In this document: one piece after another, positions 33,040-41,322 of the stretch | Layout of the letters: every line of letters begins with the position of its first letter | Position numbering within the stretch: the first letter of the stretch is position 1 | Assembly: GCA_964502525.1 (NCBI GenBank) | Contig: CAZCXH010000002.1 | Location: 37,628-101,627, forward strand | Direction of reading: 5' to 3' | DNA length: 64,000 nt | Source: DATLYB01 sp964502525 | GTDB lineage: Bacteria > Bacteroidota > Bacteroidia > Chitinophagales > CAIOSU01 | Program-made: the position numbers and the translations under genes | Notes under the pieces: generated by a model | The model's input: only the letters and a program-made list of their open reading frames with translations | Told to the model about the DNA's origin: nothing | The model's database searches: none

Positions 33040-34242
33040 CTACTCCGCTTTCATCAACTTTCCGAAGGAAATCTTTCCATCATCATTGCTGCGTATCTCA
33101 TACAGGTAGCAGCCTTCTGGCAATGATGACGCTTGCAGAATATTTTTACCGCGTGAAACTGCTGCCATTTTCACCATCTTCCCACCGGAATCGTAGAGGC
33201 TGAATACCGCGCTTTCCGCATCAATTTCTACTGTCAGGAAATCGCTGACCGGGTTGGGGAATATCCTGCTGAAACCGGCATTGACTTCAGGCGCGGCAGT
33301 GAGGGGAATCTGGTATGACCACAGGTCAGCGTGGCACACGCCCGGAGAATCAATTCCCATGCCCACATAGATGGTGGTGCCGATGGCAAACCCAATGGCG
33401 CTCCTTCTGCCGCTGCCGCCAAAATTGGGGCATCTGCTCCACAGCTTCGTAGCCTGATCCAGCGACCAGCAGTCGTTCAGATAAGAAGTGCCCCTGAAAT
33501 ATCCGCATAGGATATATCCCTTGCCAATCGCATCCACACCGAGCGCCACCGCATCTTCCCTGCCCACTCCCGGGAATTCATCGGGGATGCGGTACCAATA
33601 ATTGCCTTCCGGAATATATTCATACACATCCTTGCGGTATTCCCCGCGCGACTCAAAGCCGAGACCGACATACCCCCTGTTGCCGATGCTGAAGCCCACT
33701 GCGCCCATTTTCTTATGCCCCGGAACGTTGGCTTTCTGCGTCCACGCATCGGCAGCCGGATCGTATTCCCATAAATCTTCATAATAGTCGAGATGGTCCA
33801 TGCCGGTGCCCATGTATCCTTTATTGCCGATGCTGAAGGCAACGGCTTTTTGCCTTGGCGAGGCGGCAAAACCAGCTTTCTGCCCCCATGCCCCGCTGCC
33901 GGTGTTATATTCAAAGAAATCATTGCTCAAGCCGGAGGCGGTGACGCCCGTTCCGATATACGCGTTGCCGCTGATGCTCATTCCTGCGGAATATTTCCTG
34001 CCTTCGCCAATGAAGTCGGTCTTTTGCGACCATTGGTCGGAGGCGGGATCGTACTGCCAGAAATCAGTGTAAAAAGTATCTTCCTGCGTGCCGTTGCAGA
34101 CATATCCTTTGTCGCCAATGCCGAATGAGACGGCTGACTCCCTCGGCTGAGCGGGGAAATTGTTTTTCTGAACCCATCCGTTCTGTGCCTCCGCGCGCAG
34201 CGATAGCAGGAAAATGAGAATTAATGCACTATTGTTTTTCAT
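33040..34242 (-). CDS. Secreted kelch-repeat protein with T9SS C-terminal domain
   Basis: 400 residues: signal peptide (NSALILIFLLSLRAEAQ), then six kelch-type repeats of about 50 residues (for example GYVCNGTQEDTFYTDFWQYD, GYMGTGMDHLDYYEDLWEYD and GYVGLGFESRGEYRKDVYEY), which should form a six-bladed beta-propeller, and a type A sorting domain starting about FSRIFPNPVSDFLTVEID. It is expected on the cell surface or released. No enzymatic motif is seen. It lies 9 nt downstream of the TMTC-like gene on the same strand, though each has its own start. Confidence 0.85.
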   Translation of the reverse strand: MKNNSALILIFLLSLRAEAQNGWVQKNNFPAQPRESAVSFGIGDKGYVCNGTQEDTFYTDFWQYDPASDQWSQKTDFIGEGRKYSAGMSISGNAYIGTGVTASGLSNDFFEYNTGSGAWGQKAGFAASPRQKAVAFSIGNKGYMGTGMDHLDYYEDLWEYDPAADAWTQKANVPGHKKMGAVGFSIGNRGYVGLGFESRGEYRKDVYEYIPEGNYWYRIPDEFPGVGREDAVALGVDAIGKGYILCGYFRGTSYLNDCWSLDQATKLWSRCPNFGGSGRRSAIGFAIGTTIYVGMGIDSPGVCHADLWSYQIPLTAAPEVNAGFSRIFPNPVSDFLTVEIDAESAVFSLYDSGGKMVKMAAVSRGKNILQASSLPEGCYLYEIRSNDDGKISFGKLMKAE

Positions 34243-34324
34243 TCCTTAAGGGTTTTTGTTAAGTCCTTATCAAGCTATTATCCAATTCGCCCGGCAAAGT
34301 AAAGAGAAAATGGTTATTATCAAA

Positions 34325-34505
34325 ACGGTGTTGAATGCCCGGTGCTAAGTGTTCAATGGTTTTGCCTTTGCTTATTGCCTTTTACCTTTTGTCCCTTGCC
34401 TATTGCCTATTGGCCTTTTACTAATGGAATTCGGATGGTTGATTTCAATCCCTTTGCCTATTGGCCTTTTACCTTTTGCCCTTTGCCTTTTCCACTTTTT
34501 TCAAA
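34325..34505. repeat. Iterated-word array, TTTGCCTATTGCC / CCTTTTACC words
   Basis: Repeated pyrimidine-rich words (TTTGCCTTTG, TATTGCCTTTTACC, CCTATTGGCCTTTTACC, CCTTTGCC) run from about 34360 to 34500 up to the stop of the aminotransferase gene. The complementary word is used at 7104-7137. Only one strand sense is visible here, so a hairpin is not obvious. Confidence 0.6.
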
Positions 34506-34510
34506 GATTG

Positions 34511-35800
34511 CTACCCGGCAATCTTCCTGATCGCCTCCACCAGCCTGTCAAGATCGGAAATCTTCGTGTAAACGTGGGGAGTGATGCGGATGCCTTCAAA
34601 AGCATCATGCACGATGGTGGTGGTGTAGATTTTATAATCCTCGAAAAGGGCTTTGTGCATGTCGCCCGCTTTCATGTCTTTGATTCTGAAATTGCACAGC
34701 CCGCAGGAAAATTCTTTTTTCAGCGAAGTATTGAATTTTATTGCGGGTATTCCGGCAACCGCATTCGCCCAGTAATCTTTCAGGTAGCGCAGCCGCGCCT
34801 CTTTCCGCTGGATGCCGATGCCGTTGTGGAAGTCAATGGCCTCGTTGATGGCAAGTTCGGCAGGGAAGGAGCGCGTGCCGAGGTGCTCGAACTTGCTCAT
34901 CCTGTCAGCCTGGTCTTCGGGGCTGCCAAACAGCGACCATATCTTGCTGATTTTTTCTTTTTTCACGTACAGCATTCCGCAGCCGAACGGGGCGTTCAGC
35001 CATTTGTGCAGGCTGGTACCGAAATAGTCGCAATGCAGATCGGGTATCTTGAAATCGAGCTGCGCGAACGAATGCGCCCCATCCACCACCACCTCCAGCC
35101 CTCGCTCATGCGCCATGTCGCAGATTTCGCGCACCGGCATGATCTGCCCGGTGGTGTAGTTGATATGGCAAACAACAATCACTTTTGTTTTCGAGGTGAT
35201 TGCTTTTTTGAAACGATTCACTACCTCCTCCTTGTCTTCTGCCGGAGTGGGGATGGAGATTTTTACAATCTTCACGCCCTCCCTGCGCGCGCGCTGGTCA
35301 AGCCCCGCCATCACGGTGGGATAATCCTGGCTGGTGGTGATGACCTCATCATCTTTTTTCAGATCCATGCCGAGTATCACGGTTTCCAACGCTTCTGTCG
35401 TATTACGGCAAAGCGAAATCTCTTCCTGCGCGCATCCTGCGAGCACCGACAGCCTGCGCTTGATGGTTTCGCGCTGGCGCGTGAATTCACCGAACATATA
35501 ATATGTGGGAGCCTGGTTTGCCAGCTTGTAATAGTGCAGGAACGACTCCTGCACCACCTTCGGCTGAGGACACACTCCGCCATTGTTGAGGTTGATGAAC
35601 AGCGAGGTGGGCGTGTATTCCTGCTGAATCTGGAACCAAAAGTCCTCATCAGCGGCTGCCTGCTCCGTGCTTTTGTGCTCAAACGAGGCGAGCGCTTTTC
35701 TTTTTTCGAGAAAATCACCGGAGGTGAAAAGCGTCATTGACAATCCGCCTAAGGAAATTGCGCCCATGTCGGTTAGGAATTTTCTGCGTGAGTGGGTCAC
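34511..35800 (-). CDS. Tat-exported class V aminotransferase, isopenicillin-N-epimerase-like
   Basis: 429 residues. The N-terminus MTHSRRKFLTDMGAISLGGL is a twin-arginine signal, so the enzyme is folded with its cofactor before export. The PLP-dependent class V fold follows: HINYTTGQIMPVREICDMAH, VDGAHSFAQLDF with the cofactor-binding Asp, and the Schiff-base lysine in YFGTSLHKWLNAPFGCG. Family members annotated as isopenicillin-N epimerase are mostly of unknown substrate. No related pathway genes adjoin it. On the opposite strand a 463-codon open frame exists, but it is a shadow of this gene. Confidence 0.87.
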   Translation of the reverse strand: MTHSRRKFLTDMGAISLGGLSMTLFTSGDFLEKRKALASFEHKSTEQAAADEDFWFQIQQEYTPTSLFINLNNGGVCPQPKVVQESFLHYYKLANQAPTYYMFGEFTRQRETIKRRLSVLAGCAQEEISLCRNTTEALETVILGMDLKKDDEVITTSQDYPTVMAGLDQRARREGVKIVKISIPTPAEDKEEVVNRFKKAITSKTKVIVVCHINYTTGQIMPVREICDMAHERGLEVVVDGAHSFAQLDFKIPDLHCDYFGTSLHKWLNAPFGCGMLYVKKEKISKIWSLFGSPEDQADRMSKFEHLGTRSFPAELAINEAIDFHNGIGIQRKEARLRYLKDYWANAVAGIPAIKFNTSLKKEFSCGLCNFRIKDMKAGDMHKALFEDYKIYTTTIVHDAFEGIRITPHVYTKISDLDRLVEAIRKIAG

Positions 35801-35820
35801 GAGTGCGAAGATAATCTAAG

Positions 35821-35899
35821 GTTCACGGTTTACACGTTTACGTTTACGGTTGCACAAGAAAATAGAACCGTAAACAAGTAAACCGTAAACGTGTAAACC
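35821..35899. repeat. Iterated-word inverted array, GTTTACGGTTTACAC word, copy 1
   Basis: Left arm GTTCACGGTTTACACGTTTA then CGTTTACGG; right arm ACCGTAAACAAGTAAACCGT then AAACGTGTAAACC. The arms are complementary. The array fills the divergent gap between the aminotransferase and aat, so it cannot be simply a terminator. The same word is used at 36670-36731 and 37752-37820. Confidence 0.85.
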
Positions 35900-35919
35900 C
35901 ATTTTCCTATCTTTCCCCC

Positions 35920-36633
35920 ATGCCGATTTTTGAATTGAACAATGACGTTGTTTTCCCCAACCCAGAATTAGCTGACGACAATGGCATCATCGCCATCGGT
36001 GGCGACCTGGAGCCGGGCAGGCTGCTGCAGGCTTACCGCATGGGCATCTTCCCGTGGTTTAACGAGAACGACCCTATCGTGTGGTGGTCGCCCGACCCGC
36101 GCATGGTGATGCACCCGTCAGAATTGAAAGTGTCGCACAGCATGAGGAAGATTTTGCGCGACAATATTTTCCGCGTGACGTTCGATCAGGAGTTTGAAGC
36201 GGTGATCAGAAACTGCCGAGAGCAAAAGCGGCCGGGGCAAAAGGGCACGTGGATCACAGATGAAATGATAAAAGCATATTTGCAGTTGCATCATCTTGGG
36301 TATGCTCATTCGGTGGAGGTGTGGAAAGACAACAATCTTGCCGGAGGGCTGTATGGCATGTCGCTGGGAAAAATGTTTGCCGGTGAATCCATGTTCAGCA
36401 AGATGAGCAACGCCTCGAAAACGGGGTTCATCATTTTAGCGCGAAAATTAGAATCGCTCGGGTTTGAGATGATTGACTGCCAGATGCACACGCAGCACCT
36501 CGCCAGCATGGGGGCGAAAGCCATCAGCAGGAAAAAATATCTGAGGATGCTGCAAGAAAGTCTTCAGAACAGTACGCTGAAAGGCAACTGGGGCGAGATG
36601 CGGGCTTTTCAGGAGGCGTTCAGTTTGTCGTGA
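35920..36633 (+). CDS. aat: Leucyl/phenylalanyl-tRNA-protein transferase
   Basis: Transfers Leu or Phe from tRNA to N-terminal Arg/Lys of proteins, marking them for ClpAP degradation. 237 residues, close to family length. Visible family blocks: GDLEPGRLLQAYRMGIFPWF, PIVWWSPDPRMVM, GTWITDEMIKAYLQLHHLGY, AHSVEVW and GGLYGMSLGKMFAGESMFSK, and LGFEMIDCQMHTQHLASMGA. A box TATCTTTC (35908-35915), one mismatch from TAnnTTTG, ends 4 nt before the ATG. Confidence 0.94.
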   Translation: MPIFELNNDVVFPNPELADDNGIIAIGGDLEPGRLLQAYRMGIFPWFNENDPIVWWSPDPRMVMHPSELKVSHSMRKILRDNIFRVTFDQEFEAVIRNCREQKRPGQKGTWITDEMIKAYLQLHHLGYAHSVEVWKDNNLAGGLYGMSLGKMFAGESMFSKMSNASKTGFIILARKLESLGFEMIDCQMHTQHLASMGAKAISRKKYLRMLQESLQNSTLKGNWGEMRAFQEAFSLS

Positions 36634-36669
36634 AGCGGGTTCTTTCGACTTGCCATCCTCAAATCTACT

Positions 36670-36731
36670 TTACCGTTTACGGTTACACAATACAACAAAC
36701 TGTAAACGTGTAAACCGGAAACCGTAAACTA
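36670..36731. repeat. Iterated-word inverted array, GTTTACGG word, copy 2
   Basis: Left arm TTACCGTTTACGGTTACAC and right arm CTGTAAACGTGTAAACCGGA then AACCGTAAACT use the same word as 35821-35899. It lies in the convergent gap between aat and holA. Confidence 0.8.
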
Positions 36732-36744
36732 TTAATTTAATAAT

Positions 36745-37746
36745 TTAATTTAGAATCCTGTACGCAAGCTCCGTGAGCAGCGTGCCTTTCTCCGCTCCGG
36801 CAAAGTCAACGCCTTTGACTTTCATATCATATTCGTGAAGGGTATTCAGGATTTTCACGGTTTCCTGTGTTTTGTACTTCTTCATGTAATTCTTCAAATC
36901 ATCAGCCATCGGCTTGGAGCGTATCTGCAAATCGCTCATCATCTCATAAGGATTTGAATTCATGCTTTGCAGCACGAGCGCCTTGCTGAAAAACGAGTAG
37001 AGCATCCCCAGCACCATCACCGGCTCGCCCGCCTTGGGATTTTTTTCAAAGTACTTCACGATGCGGTAAGTCTTCACCGGGTCGCGCATCGCCAGCGACT
37101 TGGTCAGCTCGAACACATTATACTCCTTGCTGATGCCGATGTACTTCTCGATATGATGCGTGGAAACCGTAACGCCTTCCTTCACGTTAAGCGCAAGTTT
37201 TTCCAGCTCGTGAACGATTTTGGAGAGGTCGTTGCCGAGATATTCCGCCAGCAGTTCTTTCGCATCATGGCTGACGCTGAGCTTCATGTCTTTGGTGACA
37301 GAATCAATAAATGGCGGGATTTGGTTGTCATATAATTTTTTGCTTTCCAGCGCGACACCTTTTGTCGAAAGCAGCTTGTAGGATTTGCTACGCCCGTCAA
37401 ACTTTTTGTATTTGTAGCAGATCACGAAAATTGTTGACCGCACGGGATGCTCGAAATACTTCTGCAGCTTGTCCATATCCCTGAATTGCTGCGCCTCCTT
37501 GAGGATCACCACCTGGTGAGCCGACATCATGGGATAGCGCCTCAGCGTGTCGAGCAGCGCCATGTGATTGGCGTCCTTGCCATAGACAACGGTTTGGTTG
37601 AAGCTGCGCTCGCTTTCGCTGAGCAGGTTATGCTCGATATAGTTGCAGGCAACATCAATATAGTACGGCTCCTCCCCGTGCAGCAGGTACAACGGGTGAT
37701 AGATTTTATTTTGAAGATCTTTGAGGAGTTGCTTGAATTCGGACAT
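36745..37746 (-). CDS. holA: DNA polymerase III subunit delta
   Basis: Clamp-loader subunit that opens the beta sliding clamp. 333 residues. The N-terminal LLHGEEPYYIDVACNYIEHN corresponds to the HolA N-domain, with QVVILKEAQQFRDMDKLQKY and YLGNDLSKIVHELEKLAL being further blocks, and the C-terminal region LAYRILN is typical of the domain that binds other clamp-loader subunits. Weak sequence conservation but diagnostic layout. Its 5' end adjoins an iterated-word array shared with the divergent HsdR-N gene. Confidence 0.88.
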   Translation of the reverse strand: MSEFKQLLKDLQNKIYHPLYLLHGEEPYYIDVACNYIEHNLLSESERSFNQTVVYGKDANHMALLDTLRRYPMMSAHQVVILKEAQQFRDMDKLQKYFEHPVRSTIFVICYKYKKFDGRSKSYKLLSTKGVALESKKLYDNQIPPFIDSVTKDMKLSVSHDAKELLAEYLGNDLSKIVHELEKLALNVKEGVTVSTHHIEKYIGISKEYNVFELTKSLAMRDPVKTYRIVKYFEKNPKAGEPVMVLGMLYSFFSKALVLQSMNSNPYEMMSDLQIRSKPMADDLKNYMKKYKTQETVKILNTLHEYDMKVKGVDFAGAEKGTLLTELAYRILN

Positions 37747-37751
37747 TATGC

Positions 37752-37820
37752 GGTCGTTTACGGTTTACACGTTTACTGTTTACATGTTGCTAAAACCTTA
37801 AACATGTAAACCGTAAACCG
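37752..37820. repeat. Iterated-word inverted array, GTTTACGG word, copy 3
   Basis: Left arm CGTTTACGGTTTACACGTTT then ACTGTTTACATG, right arm AACATGTAAACCGTAAACCG. Located in the divergent space between holA and the HsdR-N gene. Third array with this word within 2 kb. Confidence 0.8.
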
Positions 37821-37836
37821 AGTCAGCCAAGTTATT

Positions 37837-37844
37837 TATTTTTC
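37837..37844 (+). promoter_or_regulatory. Putative -7 box for the HsdR-N gene
   Basis: TATTTTTC differs from TAnnTTTG only at the last base and ends 5 nt before the ATG at 37850, the same spacing as the leaderless candidates at 12926 and 51850. Confidence 0.4.
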
Positions 37845-37849
37845 GCCAG

Positions 37850-38296
37850 ATGAAAATTATCAGGATTGAAAGCATGGGGGAAAAGTTTAAGTCGCTTGCG
37901 GGCGCAAAGTCATTGTTCGATGTCGTCAGGAAGAAGCATGTTGCCGCCACTCCTGAGGAAAAGATACGGCAGTTGATGATCCAGTATTTGATCGAAAAGA
38001 AAAACTTCCCGCGCTCATTGCTTGGCATAGAGGTTTCTCTTTCCATCAATCGCCTTGCCAGGCGATGCGATATAGTCGCTTACAAAAACAGTTTGCCGGT
38101 GATGATTGCGGAGTGCAAAGCGCCATCCATTAAAATTGACCAGTCGGTTTTCGAACAAGCATCGCGGTATAATCTGGCGTTAAGAGTTCCCTACCTGCTG
38201 GCGACAAACGGTGGGGTAACGCTATGCTGCAAAGTTGATTTGAAGGAGAGCAGTTTTGAGTTTTTGGAGGAGATACCGGAATACCAACAACTTTAA
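37850..38296 (+). CDS. Solitary type I restriction enzyme HsdR N-terminal-domain protein
   Basis: 148 residues matching the HSDR_N_2 domain, the nuclease domain of type I restriction R subunits, without the helicase part. RRCDIVAYKNSLPVMIAECK contains the D...ExK core of the PD-(D/E)xK nuclease fold, and EASRYNLALRVPYLLATNG is the following conserved block. No hsdM or hsdS is nearby. This gene beside holA is a recurrent Bacteroidota arrangement to my knowledge, so it may have a housekeeping nuclease role rather than defence. Its stop codon lies within a repeated word (AACTTTAAACTTTAAACT). Confidence 0.8.
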   Translation: MKIIRIESMGEKFKSLAGAKSLFDVVRKKHVAATPEEKIRQLMIQYLIEKKNFPRSLLGIEVSLSINRLARRCDIVAYKNSLPVMIAECKAPSIKIDQSVFEQASRYNLALRVPYLLATNGGVTLCCKVDLKESSFEFLEEIPEYQQL

Positions 38297-38303
38297 ACTT
38301 TAA

Positions 38304-38451
38304 ACTCCAAATGGCTTTGTTGCATGAATAACTTCAATACTGATAAGGGTTTCGGAAGTTTTCAAGTTGTTTTTTCGTTAAATTTCGACATCAAAAATCT
38401 TGAAACGCCTGTAAAATCAGGGTTTATTCGTGCAACAAAGCCACTCCAAAC
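38304..38451. mobile_element. 130-bp IS5-like MITE with target-site duplication
   Basis: The element spans 38313-38442 with terminal inverted repeats GGCTTTGTTGCATGAATAA (left) and the complement of GGCTTTGTTGCACGAATAA (right), one mismatch in 19. The ends GGCTTTGTTGCA are typical of IS5-group termini. The flanks ACTCCAAAT (38304-38312) and ACTCCAAAC (38443-38451) match at 8 of 9 positions and fit a 9-bp target duplication. There is no coding capacity, so it must be mobilised in trans. It is inserted in an iterated-word stretch (TTTAAACTCCAAAC). Confidence 0.8.
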
Positions 38452-38461
38452 TCTAAACTTC

Positions 38462-39898
38462 TCAAGGGAAAATCCCCAGCGCCATATAATCATCGGCCAC
38501 TTTGTTGATGGCGCAGACGAACGCAGCGGTGCGCAGGTCTTTGATGTCTTTGCTGCGCAGCCATATCTCGCGAATCTGGCGATAGGCGAAAATCATGGTT
38601 TCTTCCAACCCCGAATTCACGAGATCAATTTCTTCCGCCCCTCGCGCGATGATTGATTTCTCTTTTGCGGAAACACTTTTCTTGGTAAGGCGCTCCACCA
38701 ATTCAATCACACCGGTCATAGAAGATTCGTCAAAGCGCTTTTGCATCCTGCCGAAACGAACATGCGACAGGTTTTTCAGCCATTCAAAGTACGAAACGGT
38801 GACACCGCCCGCGTTCAAATAAATATCGGGTATTATAAATACACCGTGCTTCAGCAATTTTCTTTCAGCCTCAGGATTGATAGGTCCGTTGGCGCCTTCC
38901 GCAATGATTTTTGCTTTTATTTCATCCACGTTGCCCTCATGGATCTGGTTTTCCAGCGCAGCGGGAACAAGGATGTCGCATTCCAGTTCAAGCGCGTCAT
39001 ATTTATCCTTCATGTTGATGGCGCCTTCAAAATCCATGATGGAGCCTGTTTCCTGCCGGTGCTTGTAAAGCTTGTTGATGTCAATTCCATTCTGGTCATA
39101 AATAGCCCCTTCCACCTCCGAGATGGCGATGATTTTTGCGCCCTCTTCAAAAAGGAACTTCGCGCAGTAATAGCCCACGTTGCCGAAACCCTGCACCACA
39201 ATGGTTTTTCCCTCGATGCCCGGCTCAAGGCCCAATTCAGCCATGTCATCCTTATAGCTTAACGCTTCCTTCATCCCGTACATAATGCCCTTGCCGGTTG
39301 CCTCCTTCCTTCCGCGGATGCCGTTCTGGCTCACCGGCTTGCCGGTGACGCAGGCGTAGCCGTCAAGGTTTCCGGGATTGTATGACATATAAGTGTCGAG
39401 TATCCACGCCATTTCGCGCTCTCCCGAACCGTAGTCGGGCGCGGGCACGTCAATGCCGGGTCCGATAAAATTTTTCTTAATCAATTCGGCAGTGTATCTC
39501 CGCACGATTCTCTGCAGTTGCTGCTGCGTCACTTTGCGCGGGCTGATTTTGATGCCGCCTTTTGCTCCGCCAAACGGCACGTCAACGATGGCGCACTTGT
39601 AGGTCATGAGCGCAGCGAGCGCCATCACTTCGTCCTGCGTCACCATGGAACTGATGCGGATGCCGCCCTTGGTAGGAACGCGGTGGTGGCTGTGCTGCGC
39701 GCGATATGCTTCCACCACCTGATACTCATTGCCAATCTTCACCGGGTATCGCATGCGGTAAACGCTGTTGCAGGCTTTGATCTGCTCCAGCAAGCCTTTT
39801 GGCACTTTCGTGTGTTCAGCGGCTTTATCGAAGTAGTTGTTTACGCCCTGGAAAAAACTGAACTCGGCTTTTGCTTTTTCTTTTTTATCAGCAATCAT
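38462..39898 (-). CDS. gdhA: Glu/Leu/Phe/Val-type glutamate dehydrogenase
   Basis: Interconverts glutamate and 2-oxoglutarate with ammonia. 478 residues. The substrate-site motif VDVPFGGAKGGIKI with the catalytic lysine, VPAPDYGSGEREMAWILDTY, and the nucleotide-binding motif VVQGFGNVGYYCAKFLFEEG are clear. AEGANGPINPEA is the C-terminal domain block. The 5' end is followed upstream by a MITE-like repeat (39923-40019), separating it from the ccm genes; whether it has its own promoter is unclear. Confidence 0.93.
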   Translation of the reverse strand: MIADKKEKAKAEFSFFQGVNNYFDKAAEHTKVPKGLLEQIKACNSVYRMRYPVKIGNEYQVVEAYRAQHSHHRVPTKGGIRISSMVTQDEVMALAALMTYKCAIVDVPFGGAKGGIKISPRKVTQQQLQRIVRRYTAELIKKNFIGPGIDVPAPDYGSGEREMAWILDTYMSYNPGNLDGYACVTGKPVSQNGIRGRKEATGKGIMYGMKEALSYKDDMAELGLEPGIEGKTIVVQGFGNVGYYCAKFLFEEGAKIIAISEVEGAIYDQNGIDINKLYKHRQETGSIMDFEGAINMKDKYDALELECDILVPAALENQIHEGNVDEIKAKIIAEGANGPINPEAERKLLKHGVFIIPDIYLNAGGVTVSYFEWLKNLSHVRFGRMQKRFDESSMTGVIELVERLTKKSVSAKEKSIIARGAEEIDLVNSGLEETMIFAYRQIREIWLRSKDIKDLRTAAFVCAINKVADDYMALGIFP

Positions 39899-39922
39899 AG
39901 GGATAGGGATTTGTCAATTGGT

Positions 39923-40019
39923 TTATGGGCAGTTCCAAAAATTGCTCTTTTTATCGCCTCATCCTTTCCCTCTCCAGAAGGAGAGGGCGTAAGCGGTAGA
40001 ATTTTTAGAACTGCTCTTA
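39923..40019. mobile_element. Inverted-repeat MITE-like element, copy A
   Basis: About 97 bp. The left end TTATGGGCAGTTCCAAAAAT and the right end AGAATTTTTAGAACTGCTCT are imperfectly inverted (CAGTTC-AAAAATT core), and a central hairpin CCCTCTCC..GGAGAGGG (39969-39987) is preceded by CCTC. It lies between ccmD and gdhA. The parent transposase is unknown. Confidence 0.75.
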
Positions 40020-40064
40020 TGGGAAATTTTGATTCTGTTTGCGGCATATTTGCTGATGTCCTCA

Positions 40065-40256
40065 TCACATCTTTTTTTCCAAACGGCTTATTTTTCTCTC
40101 CAGAATGAAAAGGAATATAAAAATTAATATAAGAATCGTCAGCAGCACACCCAGCACCACATGTATTTTGCCCGTGGTCCACAGCGTTTCCGCTTCCGCT
40201 GCCATTGCCGGCACCATCATTGCCAGGAAAATTAATATGCTAAACAACGCTTTCAT
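40065..40256 (-). CDS. CcmD-like small membrane protein
   Basis: 63 residues with an N-terminal signal-like helix (MKALFSILIFLAMMVPAMA) and one transmembrane helix (IHVVLGVLLTILILIFIFLF) followed by the basic C-terminus ERKISRLEKKM. This size and layout fit CcmD, which stabilises the heme-handling CcmC. It begins 1 nt after the ccsA stop in the same transcription unit. I start at the ATG at 40256, since the longer frame (from 40313) is inside ccsA. Confidence 0.75.
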   Translation of the reverse strand: MKALFSILIFLAMMVPAMAAEAETLWTTGKIHVVLGVLLTILILIFIFLFILERKISRLEKKM

Positions 40257-40257
40257 A

Positions 40258-41319
40258 TCAGTTGTGCATTTTTTCAGATTGAATTTGCGACAATGACCTG
40301 TACCGCGCAGCAAGCGACAGCATCCACGATCCGAGAAAAATAAATCCCAGCACCGCTGAATAAAAAACAGGTCTCATTTTATCATCGAGGTCATAGGTTT
40401 TGAAAGCCGGATTGCCTCCGCTGCCGGGATGCAGCGTATCGGTGAGGCGCGGAACCACAAAGATGAACACAATAAAAATCACGAAAGCGAACACATTATA
40501 AACAGCCGACACCTTGGCGCGCGCCCGGCTGTCGGTCAGCGAACCGCGCAGGATGAAATATGCGAAATAAATCAGCATGCCCAGAGCGGCTCCGTTCAGC
40601 TTGGGATCATTCACCCAGGGAGCGCCCCATGTGAAATTCGCCCATTGCATGCCGGTAAGGATTCCGAGCGCTCCAAAGAAAATGCCCACGCCCGCTGCCG
40701 TTGAGCCAATCAGATCATATTGCTGATTGCTCTTTGACAGAAAGAATATGCCGCACACAAACGAAACCAGCATCAGGAAAATCATCGTGAACCACATGGG
40801 CACGTGAAAAAAGAGGTTGCGGATAGATTCGTACAAAATTTCACGGTAAGGAAAAGTCATTCCTGCAGCGGGAACAACTTCCAATATTGTGGTGCATCGC
40901 AAACTGATACCCTTTACCGTGTCGGTTCTACCGATGGAGAAGGCGTTGTTGAGGAAAAAGGTGCCGTCCTTTTCATTATAAATAATCAGGCTGTAAAAAT
41001 CCTGCTTGTTGTCGGTTCGCAGGTCGCCCGGGATGCCGAATTCAACATTGAGATGCTTTTCATTAATTACGGTCACGAAATTGTTGCAGATGAGGTTGTT
41101 CTCATTTTTCAGCACCACGTTGAGCGACTGGTCGTCTTCGTTGAAGTGTGTGTTATAGCAAACGATGTCGAGCGAAATGGTTGCCCCACGGTCGGTATGA
41201 ACAGGGTTAATGCTGACAATGCCGGGACCCAGCGGGATGAGCATCCCGGCTGTGAGCGCATAAACCAACAAAGGAATACTGAGGAATTTCCACCACCTCT
41301 GTCGGAGAAGACTCATCAT
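40258..41319 (-). CDS. ccsA: Cytochrome c biogenesis protein CcsA/CcmC-like
   Basis: Handles heme for cytochrome c maturation at the inner membrane. 353 residues. A first transmembrane helix, a periplasmic beta-rich domain of about 120 residues (GPGIVSINPVHTDRGATISL...), then six transmembrane helices. The heme-binding WWD-type motif appears as WGAPWVNDPK, with histidines nearby (FFHVPMW). The large N-terminal domain is longer than in E. coli CcmC. Order on the minus strand is ccmB-ccsA-ccmD with 3-nt and 1-nt gaps. Confidence 0.85.
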   Translation of the reverse strand: MMSLLRQRWWKFLSIPLLVYALTAGMLIPLGPGIVSINPVHTDRGATISLDIVCYNTHFNEDDQSLNVVLKNENNLICNNFVTVINEKHLNVEFGIPGDLRTDNKQDFYSLIIYNEKDGTFFLNNAFSIGRTDTVKGISLRCTTILEVVPAAGMTFPYREILYESIRNLFFHVPMWFTMIFLMLVSFVCGIFFLSKSNQQYDLIGSTAAGVGIFFGALGILTGMQWANFTWGAPWVNDPKLNGAALGMLIYFAYFILRGSLTDSRARAKVSAVYNVFAFVIFIVFIFVVPRLTDTLHPGSGGNPAFKTYDLDDKMRPVFYSAVLGFIFLGSWMLSLAARYRSLSQIQSEKMHN

Positions 41320-41322
41320 GCG

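Noticed and set aside
34349..35740. 463-codon open frame on the plus strand
   Set aside because: It lies antisense to the class V aminotransferase, whose PLP and Tat motifs are clear; the plus-strand frame has no recognisable domain and begins in repeat sequence.
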